Shown here piece by piece: positions 47,385 to 58,784 of a DNA stretch of 64,000 bases (position 1 is its first letter; each line of letters opens with the position of its first letter). Both the position numbers and the translations under genes were made by a program. The notes under the pieces were generated by a model. That model had not been told where the DNA came from. It ran no database searches and saw only the letters and a list, made by a program, of their open reading frames with translations. Origin of the DNA: Pegea sp. RAD2-039 (taxonomy: Eukaryota; Chordata; Thaliacea; Salpida; Salpidae); contig JAQGEQ010000263.1 in assembly GCA_034620365.1 (NCBI GenBank), positions 930,001 to 994,000 on the forward strand. Reading direction: 5' to 3'.

Positions 47385-49685
47385 TCCCATTAAGCTTTTA
47401 TTTTGTGGTTTATAATTAATTTTGGTAATTTTTTTTTTTTTTACAGTTTGAAAACTTCCTAAACAATTTGAAAAATTTCCTGAAACAAAAATTTAATAAA
47501 AATTGTAATATTAACTTTACGATTCGTTAAAAGTTTAACAGCTTATTACTGATACTTTCATCAAAAGTAATTATGTTTGCTCAAGAGTTTCAGATTTTTT
47601 TACTCCTAAAAACAAATTATAAAAAAAATATTATTCAGTAATTTTTCATTATGTAAAATATATTTTAGAAGCTGGTTAAATCTAATAGTAAATAAATAGT
47701 CAAAAAAAAATGTAAAAGCTCTATAGTCAAAAGCAAAACTTCATACATTGAAAAAGTTAAGAATTTTTATCAGGTTTTAACGGCTATAAACAACTAAACA
47801 ATGTTTCAGTCAATTTTTGAAAAGCTAGTATTCAATTCAGTGAACATTTCGTACACTTTTGCGCTCTGGCATTTTATCTTTTTAAAAGTTACTAATTTTC
47901 ATCTTTATCTCTGTGTAGGCAAAGATGATTCATTTCTGGATCACCTGTAAGCAGAATCATGTGTCTTTTGAATGTTGGTTCTCCCCACTATTGCTATAGA
48001 TCTGTAAATTATACTACTACTAAGTATGCCTTTGATTATGGTTAAGAGCAGCGTTTGCGAAGTTTTGCTTACTCTTTAAATCTCTTTGTTATCCTATTTA
48101 TTATTATAAATAAATAAACTTGGATAGTTAACTTAGTGACTTGGTACAGTCATATCGAGATCAGGATATTGTATATATTCGATCTGGACTCACTAAAAAT
48201 AATAAATACTATGAGATAGAGAAAATTTTGACTGATCGTACCATTTTTGAGTACAAACTTTAATGGACAAAGTTAATGTTTAGAAATTCATTAACACAAA
48301 CTTAAGCTTCCATTAAACTTATTGCTAAATCAAGTATCATAATAGTTTTATTGTTTTAATAAAGTAATAGCTTTCTATTTTTGGATAACGTTATGCAAAA
48401 GTTTTATTTAAAATTAACATGATTTTAGATAACGACTAAACAGTTTCTTCTTACACCTTTTTGTTATATGTTATTATGGAAAATAATACTCATTTGAGTA
48501 AATTAGGCATAACACTAAGTTTAAAAATTATTTCACACCTGCAAACATATCGCTTGATTAAATGGAGTTATATAGAAAAAAAATTGGGCGGTTTTTGAAG
48601 ATGTTTTTTATGCTGCTAAAAGCATACAAGCCCGTAGCAAATGTAGCGCGCGAAACTTTTAAGAACACACGCCCCTTTTTTGATTTGATTTATAAAAAAA
48701 CTGTAAAAATCTTTATAAGATTTAACTATTTGAAATGCTTATATATTTTAATATTTCAATAATGAAATTTACTTTATTTAATAAGAACAACCATAATGAC
48801 CATTTTTAAGCATGGCGACCGGCTCTTGTTAGCAATGAGTAGTATTAATATTACTTTTTCCTTATACTCTTTAAAAGTATTTTCATTTTTAAAAGTATTT
48901 TAAAAGTTAGAAAGCATTTTAATTTTAATATTTTTGCATTAGGTTCTATTTAATGAAATAATCTTTAATATGTAGCTAAAATATTTGTAATTTTTGCACT
49001 GATAAATTATATTAACAATCTTAATAATTGTCAATATTGACACTATTTCAAATGATTTAAATGTTCAGAAAGTTTTGCATCATGAAAAGAATTTTAATCG
49101 TTTACCCAGCAAATCTTAGTTATTGATATAGTAGTAATAAGATTAGTCTTAGATTAGCCAATATTATCATTATGAGTAAAATTATCAGCTTAAATAAATA
49201 TTTGAATTTATTCTAATTTAGTTTAAATGAACTTTTGTGTTTGAGCTTTGATAGTTTTGTTATTGGAATAAAAAAGACTTATTTACTTTTTTATTATTTT
49301 TACTTATATTTAAAGCTGATAGTTATTAAGATAACATTTTAGAAATCTAAGTCTTTATTAGATTTATACAATTCATTTATCTTAAACAAATTTTATTTCA
49401 ACTAATGGACATTTTAATTAGATTTTATTTCAATATTTTTATAAAAATTTAATTTATTGATTTAGTGCAATAACTTGAAACTAATCTTTTAAATAATTAG
49501 TTATTAAATTTGTATGACCAACTTTTTATATTTTAATATTATTAATGTTAGATATTTGATAATTGTGAATTAGGAAATAACTTTTTAACTACTCATTTAT
49601 TATATTAGTTTATTTATTAATCATTTATTATATTAATTTATGTAGTTTTATCTGTATCTTATTATGGAAGAATTTTTATACTCAG
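47385..49685. other. Intergenic DNA upstream of the p53-family gene
   Basis: AT-rich. A short plus-strand frame at 48562-48762 (contains KAYKPVANVARETFKNTRPF) has somewhat coding-like composition but no recognised relative, and is not annotated. An acceptor TTTTATACTCAG ends at 49685. Confidence 0.4.
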
Positions 49686-49701
49686 GTAAAAATTGATTAC
49701 A

Positions 49702-50736
49702 ATGGAAGATGAACTAGATGAGTTTTTAAGGATGTTTGATCCTGAAGGCATAGCAGAAAAAGTTGAAACACTTGAAGAAAAATTGGAGGATGAAAATATT
49801 TTTTCATTGACAGTTCTTGAAAATGATTTTGTTGATCAGTCTCTATTCAATAGTGAATTGGAAAACTCTGATAACCAAAACTTAAACTTTAATCCAATCC
49901 CTTTAACTGGAATTGATTGTATACCATGCTGTTCCACACAAGACCCAACTAAATCAAGTAGATTTCATTTGTCTGGAGTTCTGAAATCAACACCTGGTCC
50001 TTATAATTTCCATCTTGATAAACAAGATTTAAGTGAAAAGGTTTCTAAGTCTGTTGCCTACACATATTCAAAACTTTTGGATAAATACTTTTTTAATTTT
50101 AAAAAATCATGTCCATTAATATTTCGTACTGATTCAGTGGTGCCATGTGGTTCTAGGGTTCGACTTACAATTCTTTATAAGAAGATTGAATTTAGAAGAC
50201 AACCTGTAAAGTGTTGTGAAGACCATGTTCATCCTGATCTTGACAAAAAGTATCATTTTATGGTAATTCAGGATGAGTTTAATCAACCATTCACAGAAAC
50301 AGTTTCTTATGAAACTAACCCTGAAGGACATTGTTCTGTGAGCATTGATCTGGGGGAAAATGGTCAAGATAATGATTTCTGTGTTGTTTTTGAATTTAGA
50401 TGTCTTAATAGTTGTCTACCAAACGCTACCAAAAAAGAAATTATACTTTATACAGAGTTGTTCAACGATAAAGAAATTTTAGGCACTAATGTCTTAGATG
50501 CACAGATTTCAACAGCTCCTGGTCGTGACCGTAAGAGGCAGCAAGCTGCTGTTGAAGGAAGTCAAGATGGAAATGGTGCTACTCCCCAACAATTGACACC
50601 TTTACCTATTAGAGTTGTGAGTCAGTCACAAGATTCAGATGAAAAAATAGTTGAAGTAAAACTAAAAACTAGAAAAGGTAAAGAGTTGCTGGAAGCTTTT
50701 GTCAATAGATTTGAAGGTCTTAGATTATGCAAATAA
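49702..50736 (+). CDS. p53: p53-family transcription factor, intronless, 344 aa
   Basis: Single-exon p53 homologue. ATG at 49702 (MEDELDEFLRMFDPEG; the in-frame TTG at 49693 is not a start). The acidic/hydrophobic N-terminus may be a transactivation domain. The DNA-binding domain (about 98-285) includes GPYNFHL, KSVAYTYSKLLDKYF, CPLIFRTDSVVPCGSRVRLT, EFRCLNSC and STAPGRDRKRQ. The four zinc ligands are present: C172, H175, C234, C238 (human C176, H179, C238, C242). The C-terminal IVEVKLKTRKGKELLEAFVN then RFEGL (about 316-340) fits the strand-turn-helix tetramerisation segment; there is no SAM domain. Odd points: the positions of human R175, G245, R248, R249 and R273 hold C171, N241, K244, K245 and Q268, while K120, S241, R280 and R282 equivalents are kept. 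A 3' acceptor lies 16 nt before the ATG. AATAAA at 50983-50988. Confidence 0.93.
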   Translation: MEDELDEFLRMFDPEGIAEKVETLEEKLEDENIFSLTVLENDFVDQSLFNSELENSDNQNLNFNPIPLTGIDCIPCCSTQDPTKSSRFHLSGVLKSTPGPYNFHLDKQDLSEKVSKSVAYTYSKLLDKYFFNFKKSCPLIFRTDSVVPCGSRVRLTILYKKIEFRRQPVKCCEDHVHPDLDKKYHFMVIQDEFNQPFTETVSYETNPEGHCSVSIDLGENGQDNDFCVVFEFRCLNSCLPNATKKEIILYTELFNDKEILGTNVLDAQISTAPGRDRKRQQAAVEGSQDGNGATPQQLTPLPIRVVSQSQDSDEKIVEVKLKTRKGKELLEAFVNRFEGLRLCK

Positions 50737-52998
50737 TTCTTTTACTAAGAAGACCAATTACAAGCTTACTTTTATTGCTTTCGTTTTTTCATTTATTTCA
50801 AATCTGTTATAATCTAATGTTAGAATTATTTAATTTAAACATGAAGCTACTAACATTTTAACTACATGGAACTAAAACTTGCCAACAACTTCTTACAAAA
50901 TTCCATTAATTCCTGAAAATAGTCTGAGAAAATGATTAATACTTCACTGTTCAAGCTGAGATAACTGAACTTTTCATTGTGCAATAAATATTAGACCTTT
51001 TAACACAGAATTAACGATAAATTTGTAGTCCAACAAAATTCAATTTTTTACTATTCCTGTTTTAAATATACTTTTTTTTAGTACAAACGACTTTCAGTTT
51101 GGTTTTTATTTTCGTTATTCACATTTGTTATGATGGGCTATTTTTTAAATAAAAAATACTAATATAAAAAGTTTGATTTTTGAATAGATAAAGAGATTAT
51201 TATTAATAAGAAGTTTAACTTGAAAGTATTATGTAAACCTCTATTACATGATTGTCTAACGAAGAGTGCTTTACCAATAGGGTTCTTAATCATTAACATC
51301 ATTAGTTTATCGGTTTTTTTAATATCAAACTTGGCACTTCTTTTAATTTAAACTTTGTAAGATAATATTGATCAAATAATTTATCAAATAAGTAAATAAA
51401 TATATCTTAGAATTTAGTTGATAAATTATGGTTATTTTGATGTAAATTTATGCATAAATTTTGATAGATGCTCTGTAATAAAAGCCTTTTTAGGTCAATC
51501 AAAGATAATAGCAAAAGAATCTTTCATCTCAGATTTATTCCCTAAATTTAGAAGATATAACGTTAATGATATGAAATATTCAATTATTTAACATAATTCT
51601 TGATAAGATGTATAGCTTTTGGTTATAGTTGGTAACTTATTGAACTTTCTTTAAACATTTAAATTGTAGATTTTCATTTTATAATTTATTTTGGCCTTTT
51701 ATTTTCGTGAGTTTTATTTAAATAAGAGATTCCTGACTTACACTAGCTATCTTGCTTTAAGTTATATGTTTGATTTGTTAATAGCTTTCCTAAATAATTT
51801 TACTATATGCTAAAATTGAATATTTTGTTTACTTTAAATAAGAATGTTCTTCAAGAAAGATTTCGTAAAAGTGATCAGATTTCACAGCAGGTATAAATAG
51901 TAGAAGCTTGAAAAAATAAACAAATTGCTAAATTGAAATATAATTAACTATTCGATGTCATAATTAACAATTTGAATGAAAATTAACTACTAAAATTATT
52001 TTTCATTTACAATTTATAATTATTTTTGAGGTAAATCTGATCTTATGTAAAGATTTTACATTGTCAAAAACAGTTTAAAACCTTATCATTAAATTATTTT
52101 TTAAATCACTCTTATTTATTCCATCTTAAAACCGTACTTTTGGAAGTTTCATAAAAAAATTGCTGGGTGAGGCTCTTATATTTTCAATAGAGCAAAGAGC
52201 TTAAGTAAACAAGTAATAATCGAAAGTTAAATATTACTGTTACTTAGTAAACGTTAAAGAAGCTTTAATTTCTATCTTCTTCATGATAAACATGTTTGAT
52301 TCAGTTCAGTTGAAGGAAAAGCTTTTTAGTTGTTATATCAAGTGAGCTTTTTATTTTTTCAGTTAAATACAGCAACAGTTTTTAGTTTTAATATTTTTAG
52401 ATAAAGTATGATTCAGAATTGAACAGTTTTAACTGACAGATGTATTTACTCAGTCTAAAAATTAAGCTGTTTAACTAATATATGTTTTTTACAATAACTT
52501 AAAACAATTTGGTTTTTTGATTTCAATAAGTATAAATATCATTGTAAAAATTCTTTGTATCGTATGAGCAAAATATATAGTAAAATAACATATTTCCTTT
52601 ATATCGTTTTATGCTTTTGTAAATATTTCAAAAACAAGTTGACTTTTTAAGATTGGCTTAAACTCAAAGTTTCAAGGTTTTATTAAAAATGTTGGAGTTT
52701 TATCTACTGATAGAATGTTTAAGCACTTAAACAATATTTCATATCCCGCTCAATATTGTTTGATAAGAAAACGAGCCTAAAAGTTTACCTAATTAATCAT
52801 CCTTCAAATGGCGAACGTCAAAAAACACTAATTTAAAATTATTATGTTTGAATATCTACTAAAAGAGACAAAGCTCATTGAATTTTATAACCTAAAACTT
52901 TTATGAAAATTATTTTTAAGTTGTTAAAAAATTAAAAACGAATTTAAATTTAAATTATTTTTTGAAGATAATTATAACAGCAACAAGTTATTACAAAT
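50737..52998. other. Intergenic DNA between p53 and ceramide synthase
   Basis: AT-rich; contains the p53 poly(A) signal near 50983 and an acceptor-like TTATAACAG ending at 52980. No gene seen. Confidence 0.5.
50983..50988 (+). terminator. Poly(A) signal of the p53-family gene
   Basis: Canonical AATAAA about 250 nt after the p53 stop codon; first perfect hexamer downstream. Confidence 0.5.
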
Positions 52999-54048
52999 AT
53001 GAGCTGGTTATTATGGCCGTTTTCAGATGAGTTTCTTCTTCCTGCAAATACCTCTTTCAATGATTTTGTAGACACAGAAACTGATTACTATGTCAAAAAA
53101 ACAGATATTATTTTGATGCCCATTTGGGGAGCTTCTTTTCTGCTCTTAAGAAGTTTATTTGAGCGATATATTGCCACTAGATTAGCTTTAAAGCTTGGAA
53201 TCCAAACGAAAGAAAAGAAGTTTAAAGAAAATGATATTTTAGAAAGCTGTTACAAACTAAATAAAATTCCTAACGAGTTTATTCTGAAAAGTTTAGTCAA
53301 AAAAGTTGATTTGAGTGAAAGGAAAATCAAATCATGGTTTCGAAAACGAAGGAATTTTGATAGACCCAGCTTAATGAAGAAATTCCAGGAAACTTTTTGG
53401 CGTTTGTTCTTCTATTTAGCAACATTTATTTACGGCATAATCACACTTTCAAGAACACCGTGGTTTTGGGATACTCAACACTGCTGGAGTGGTTTTCCTT
53501 TTCAACCTATTTGGAAAACGACTTACTATTATTATATGATTGAAGGAGGTTTCTACATTTCATTACTATTCTCTTTAGGTAAAGATAATAAAAGAAAGGA
53601 TTTTGTTGAACAGATAATTCATCATCTTGCAACTATATTTTTAATAACATTTTCATATGCATGCAACTTTGTTCGAGTTGGGAGTCTTGTTATGATGGTC
53701 CATGATATTTCTGATATATTTCTAGAGGCAGCTAAATGTGCTCACTATGCTCAGTTTAGAAGAGTTGCAGACAACTTATTTACAATCTTTGCTGTCGTAT
53801 TTATTGTCAGTAGACTTATAGTCTTTCCTAAACTAGTTTTATACACTACATTAGTGAAAAGCCTCGCTATAACTGACCCTTACCCTGGCTACTACTTTTT
53901 CAACTTTCTACTGTTTATTTTGCAACTTTTACATCTTTTTTGGACTCTTACAATCTTGCGCATGGCTTACGGAATGTTGATAGTTGGAGTTGTCCAAAAT
54001 GATCATAGAAGTGATGTAGAAGAAAAAACTTCTGAGGATGAAGATTAA
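52999..54048 (+). CDS. CERS: Ceramide synthase with Hox-like domain, intronless, 349 aa
   Basis: N-acylates sphingoid bases with acyl-CoA in the ER membrane. An N-terminal transmembrane segment (IILMPIWGASFLLLRSLF, about 37-54) is followed by the truncated Hox-like domain (about 70-125) ending KIKSWFRKRRNFDRPS, the hallmark junction of animal ceramide synthases. The TLC/Lag1 domain has several membrane helices and the Lag1 motif HHLATIFLITFSYACNFVRV followed by GSLVMMVHDISDIFLEAAK; the paired His and the Asp residues of the active region are present. The acidic C-terminus (DVEEKTSEDED) resembles phosphorylated tails of CERS2-6 types. The length suits the family (about 350-390), so it looks functional. 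No intron in the coding region; an acceptor-like TTATAACAG ends 18 nt before the ATG. AATAAA at 54235-54240, about 190 nt after the stop. Confidence 0.96.
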   Translation: MSWLLWPFSDEFLLPANTSFNDFVDTETDYYVKKTDIILMPIWGASFLLLRSLFERYIATRLALKLGIQTKEKKFKENDILESCYKLNKIPNEFILKSLVKKVDLSERKIKSWFRKRRNFDRPSLMKKFQETFWRLFFYLATFIYGIITLSRTPWFWDTQHCWSGFPFQPIWKTTYYYYMIEGGFYISLLFSLGKDNKRKDFVEQIIHHLATIFLITFSYACNFVRVGSLVMMVHDISDIFLEAAKCAHYAQFRRVADNLFTIFAVVFIVSRLIVFPKLVLYTTLVKSLAITDPYPGYYFFNFLLFILQLLHLFWTLTILRMAYGMLIVGVVQNDHRSDVEEKTSEDED

Positions 54049-54234
54049 ATTGAGATGAAAAATCTATGAAAAGTCTATTTGTGTGAAAAAGATCAATTAT
54101 TTGGACAAAAGTTTGATTAGACCATCAAAGTAGACCCTGCAAAAAATCAAACGGTCTTAAGTATAGTGTAGATGATTAAAAAACTATTTTATCACGAATA
54201 GTTTCGATATAATTTTGTGTCTTTTATGTTCATT

Positions 54235-54240
54235 AATAAA
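54235..54240 (+). terminator. Poly(A) signal of the ceramide synthase gene
   Basis: AATAAA in CATTAATAAAGCTTGC, about 190 nt past the stop codon. Confidence 0.5.
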
Positions 54241-56510
54241 GCTTGCTTCTTTACATTTTCAATTTAAAATAGAATAAGTAAGTTACTAATAGTGAACATC
54301 AACATATGGTTTCTATTAGGAATAAAATAAATAGTTTAAAGAGCTCAATCTTTATCGCGTTCATAAACCACATCAGATCATTTGTGATGTTTAAAATTGC
54401 GAAAATTGACATCTAATTATAATTTTATTTCATTTTTTGCCTCTTTTATAAACAGTTTGATTAATATGTATAGAAACAGTAGTACTAATAGAATATCACA
54501 AAATCTTAAATTTAAATAAATCATAAAACTTTTAGTTGCTACAGAATTAAATAACACAAAGCTATAATAAAAAATATTTTCATTATTTTATCAAAAGAAT
54601 AGATTTCAATAAAAAACATATTTGTATCTAAAAAAAGAAAGTTTTATATTTGAATTGAATTGAATAAATAAATAATAAATAAATCTACTTATTAAAAAAA
54701 CCACTTAACAAAAAAGACATTTTTGTAATAAGTCATAATTTATAAAATTGTGTTTTCAACTAAGCTACAAGTTTGTTTCACTATTTAAAATGCAGCAAAT
54801 GCGCTGGAATCATATAAAAACGAACAAATTTAGTTTTTATAATCAAGTGATTAGATGTTGGTATATGAATAGATTGTTCTTACTGTTTATAACGATTAAA
54901 CTATAAATATAGAGTTTAAAACTTAAAATTTTGATGTTTACTTGTATAGGAAGCTAAAAATAAAAAAGTATTGTGTTCATAAATGGAGGTTTTTACCCAA
55001 ATAACTAATACTACAAATTTATGAAGTAAAAACTGATTATTTCAGTCAAATTATTCTATAAAATGATGCAACTTTCGAACGAGCCAATGAACAAATATGG
55101 AAACTTTATTCATATTTTTAAATTTCATAAGACCAGTGTTATTTTGCAATTTATATTTATGTTTTTAATAATCAGATTTTAGCTAAATTTTGATTAGGAC
55201 TTTATTTAAAAATTTTCTCCTATGGATATCGGTTGTCGTGTTTAATTAAAATACATTTTTACTTGTACTATTTACAACATAAAAAGTAAAATTTACCTTA
55301 TGGCTTATCTTTACAAGTTTTTAAAATAAGATAGATCAACAATAATTTTCGTTTAATTATTTGTTAAATCTTTAACTGTTATATAATCTCTAATTTATCT
55401 TCAAAGCTAATGCAGTTACATAATTGTCCGCTAAAATAAAGTATAAAAATAATTTTGTACAAAGATCAAAAAGCAAAATTCACAGTCTTTAATTTACGTT
55501 TATTCTATCTAGCATTATTCATAGTTTTGTGCATTGGATGACAAATAAACTAAAAACTTTTGGTATTTTATTTTGTAAAAACTTGGTCTTATAAAATTAG
55601 CTTCAGTTGAATTTTTGAAAATATAGCCTTAAGCAAACTTTTGAAAACTTTTACAGATTCTTTTCTTATTACTATCACCAAAAACTTTTCCTATTTTTAA
55701 TACTTGTAAGCTTTACTTGTACGTAAGAGCACCTAATATTAAACGTGACGCAGTAGTTACTTTCTTCCCATACTAATCAGTTCTTATTTTGATTAATCTT
55801 GTTTCAGTACAAGCTTAATATTAATAAAAAACAATTCATTTCTAACTTAACTTTGTATAGTTTAAAGTTGTAACTATATTACCAAATTTCTGTACATCAA
55901 ATATCATTGCATTAGTTTTTATAAAAAAAGAATAACAAAAATTAATTTGATATTCTAAGTCTATTACTAAAAAATTTAAATGACACTCATATCTAATCAA
56001 CAATTTTTACTAGTAAAGTTCCTCTTAATAGTATGAAGAAACAGTTTTATTATAAATATTTTCCAAAATTGATCAAACTCAGTTTCGTTAGAAGCCATTT
56101 TCGTAACAAACATGATTTTTTGATTGAAAATTTATAATTTCTCTGCTATTGCTAAAAATAAACGCTTTTAACTAAATTTGAATCAGTTAACCAATCTATT
56201 ATCGTCAACATATTAGTTAATAAGATGTAGAGTAGTCTTATCTTTCGTGATTTTTATCTATAATTATATCAATCTATAAATTAGTCTTTTTAATATAAAG
56301 TAATGCTTGGTAAATATAGATATGAAAAGATATAAATAAATCAAACACCAACTACATGATTGCAGCAAATATTAGTTATGCAATTTTGTTGTCATTTCTG
56401 CAAGTATGAATTGAATGTGCAAACTTGAAGAAATATTAATTCAAAAGAAAATTGTAAAGCCGCAAAATATCGAAGAAAAAATGAAGTTGTCAGCCTTTTT
56501 CTTTATCTCG
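54241..56510. other. AT-rich intergenic DNA
   Basis: No gene or repeat family recognised in this stretch. Confidence 0.5.
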
Positions 56511-56514
56511 AAAC

Positions 56515-56523
56515 ATATATAAA
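56515..56523 (+). promoter_or_regulatory. TATA box of the TIL/thyroglobulin-domain gene
   Basis: TATATAAAT about 45 nt before the ATG, with an initiator-like TCATATC roughly 25 nt downstream of it. This implies a 5'UTR of only about 30 nt. Unlike most genes here, it has no acceptor-like site between the TATA box and the ATG. Confidence 0.55.
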
Positions 56524-56567
56524 TGAAAGTGATAGTCTCATATCAGAAACTTTTTATTAAGAAAACT

Positions 56568-58670
56568 ATGAAGTATTTAGTAACTGTTATTACTCTGTTC
56601 TTTGCAGTTGCCAATGGCAAAGGTAAACATTTTGTAAACTTATTTCTAGTTAGTCTTACAGCTTTTTCTATTTCCAAAATTGTTTAAAAAGGATTTTGGT
56701 CTTTTGTTACTTCGATTTTAATCCTTCAATTTAAGTTTTGATTAATATTTTTTCAGCAATTTCAAAATGTGAATATCCTAAAGTTCTATTGACGTCGGGA
56801 TCTTGTGATGGGACATGCGACAACCCCACTCCTCCTTGCGTTTTCACAAAGATACTAAGAGAAAGATGTGGTTGTCCTCCAGGAAAAGTTGTCGATGAAA
56901 GTGGAGTTTGTGTCCCTGTTTACATGTGTGAAATGAGACCAGGTGACAATATTTTACAAAATTCCAGGCTTCAAAGAAAAAGTTTAAAAAACTTTTCTTT
57001 CGATTTCAGGTTTACCAACTCAATGTGAAGTCGAATCTATTTTTAATGGAGATATCAAATGTGACAGTGAAGGAAATTTTGAGAAGAAACAGAAAAAAGA
57101 TAATAAGTTTGTTTGTGTCGTACCAGAAACTGGTAATTCCATTCCTGGAAAAATAGCTTCTGAATCTGATGCACTTGATTGTGAAGGTTTGTTTACAGAC
57201 TATCAGTAAACGTATTCAAGATAAAGTTCATAACCTGTCAATTCAAATTCATTCAGACTACACGCGTTGTCAAACTGAATGGATAAGCGATGATACATGG
57301 AATCTTAATGAGCCTTATTTAATGGATGGACCTTCAACTTATTGTAGAAGTGATGGAAATTATGAAAGCTTACAATGCTATTCATTCACATCTAATTGTA
57401 GATGTGTAGTACCTGAAACAGGGACAACTATACCAGGAACAGAATTTATTTTTCCTGGATTTAATTGCAATGGTAAAATGAAAAATATAGCTATGTAGTT
57501 AAAAATTTCAAAGTGTCCATCAAATTGTGTTTTGTTGCTAAAAATATAAATTTTTATAGAGGATCTTACTCCTTGTCAACAAAAGTTCGTTGACATTATG
57601 GCTTTAAATCAAATCGACCCGGAAAATAGTTTCATGGACTTACCTGAATGTTCATTGATTGATGGAAATTATTTGGAGAAATCTTGTGATGAAACAGGCT
57701 CTTGTCAATGTCAAAATCGTATAACTGGCGAGAAATATCCTGGAGAGGCAAAAGATATGAATTGTCTTGGTTCGTTTCTCCTGAAGATACCATTGAAAGT
57801 TTTTAACTTTCCTTTTGGCTTGTATATCAGCAACAAATTCTTTTTATAAATTGCAGCGTTAACAACTTGTCAACTGCAATACATGGCCGACCCTCCCTTG
57901 CCAGAACCCTTTCCTTGTGATGAGAACGGCAAATTTGCTACACCAAGGTGTAATGGAGGTTCTTGTATCTGCATTGATCCCAATACTGGCGAGCAAGTCG
58001 ATGAGATTCCTTCAGAGAAGGATTCAAATGCTCCAATAAACTGTCCAAGTAAACTATTTTGTTTAAAGAAGCTGTATATGATTTGATTTTATGAATTCAA
58101 ATGTTTAATTGTATTTAAGAAATATTTTTGGAAACATTAAAGTAGTTTTTATATATCAATAAAAAAGAGTTTATGCAAGCAAGCTTAACTGACTACATCC
58201 ATGAAATAATCTTGATTCTTTTGTAGTAATACCTCCGCTTCCCGAGGAGATTCCATTTTGGGGTGGTTTAAGTGAGTACTTTTAGATTTATTAAAACTTC
58301 AAGTATACTTAGAGATAGTTATTTTTTAAATTTGATATTATAAGCTTGCAGTAATTTTTTGAATTTTACATTTACTTTAAATAGTTAATTTTTAAACAGA
58401 AGTTTTTTCAAAAACAAAAATAAATGTACTTCTAATTTTCTAACAGTTGTTATTTGAGTTTTTACAAAACTAAGCTAAACATTTTGACAAACTAGTTTTA
58501 CAACATTTAGCAGAAGTTAAACCAAAGGTAAACAAACGTTATGAGCTGTATATATTTTGCAGTTAACAAGTTTAAAAAATTAAAAGTTGCACTAAAAACT
58601 TTAATTACCTTCATTCAGCTAATTAGCATTCATCTATTTTACAGTACCAGTAATGAATACAAAAGAGTGA
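56568..58670 (+). CDS. Secreted protein: signal peptide, TIL domain, four thyroglobulin type-1 domains
   Basis: Probable secreted protease inhibitor or matrix protein (function inferred from domains). Eight exons: 56568-56622, 56757-56942, 57010-57186, 57257-57472, 57560-57769, 57857-58048, 58227-58271, 58645-58670; total 1107 nt, exactly 369 codons. Exon 1 encodes the signal peptide (MKYLVTVITLFFAVANG). Exon 2 encodes a trypsin-inhibitor-like domain with eight Cys (GSCDGTC, RCGCPPGKVV, YMCE) rather than the usual ten. Exons 3-6 each encode one thyroglobulin type-1 repeat. Repeats 2-4 have six Cys (CRCVVPETGTTIPGT; CQCQNRITGEKYPGE; CICIDPNTGEQVDE); repeat 1 has only four (FVCVVPETGNSIPG). Exons 7-8 give a Pro-rich tail and TGA. 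Every intron is phase 1. AATAAA at 58779-58784 supports this 3' end. If intron 7 is unspliced, a stop at 58283-58285 is used instead. Confidence 0.88.
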
Positions 58671-58778
58671 AGTGTATCCATATTCTCCGAAATTATGGAA
58701 CATTTGATAGCTTTTATTAATTGGAAGTAAATTTTTCCTATTGTTCAATCAAAATTTATATTGTACACAATTTATTTC

Positions 58779-58784
58779 AATAAA
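58779..58784 (+). terminator. Poly(A) signal of the TIL/thyroglobulin-domain gene
   Basis: AATAAA about 110 nt after the TGA of exon 8. Confidence 0.55.

Noticed and set aside
48562-48762. 66-codon plus-strand frame
   Set aside because: Lys/Phe/Ile-rich as expected of chance frames in AT-rich DNA; no homology, promoter or splice context.
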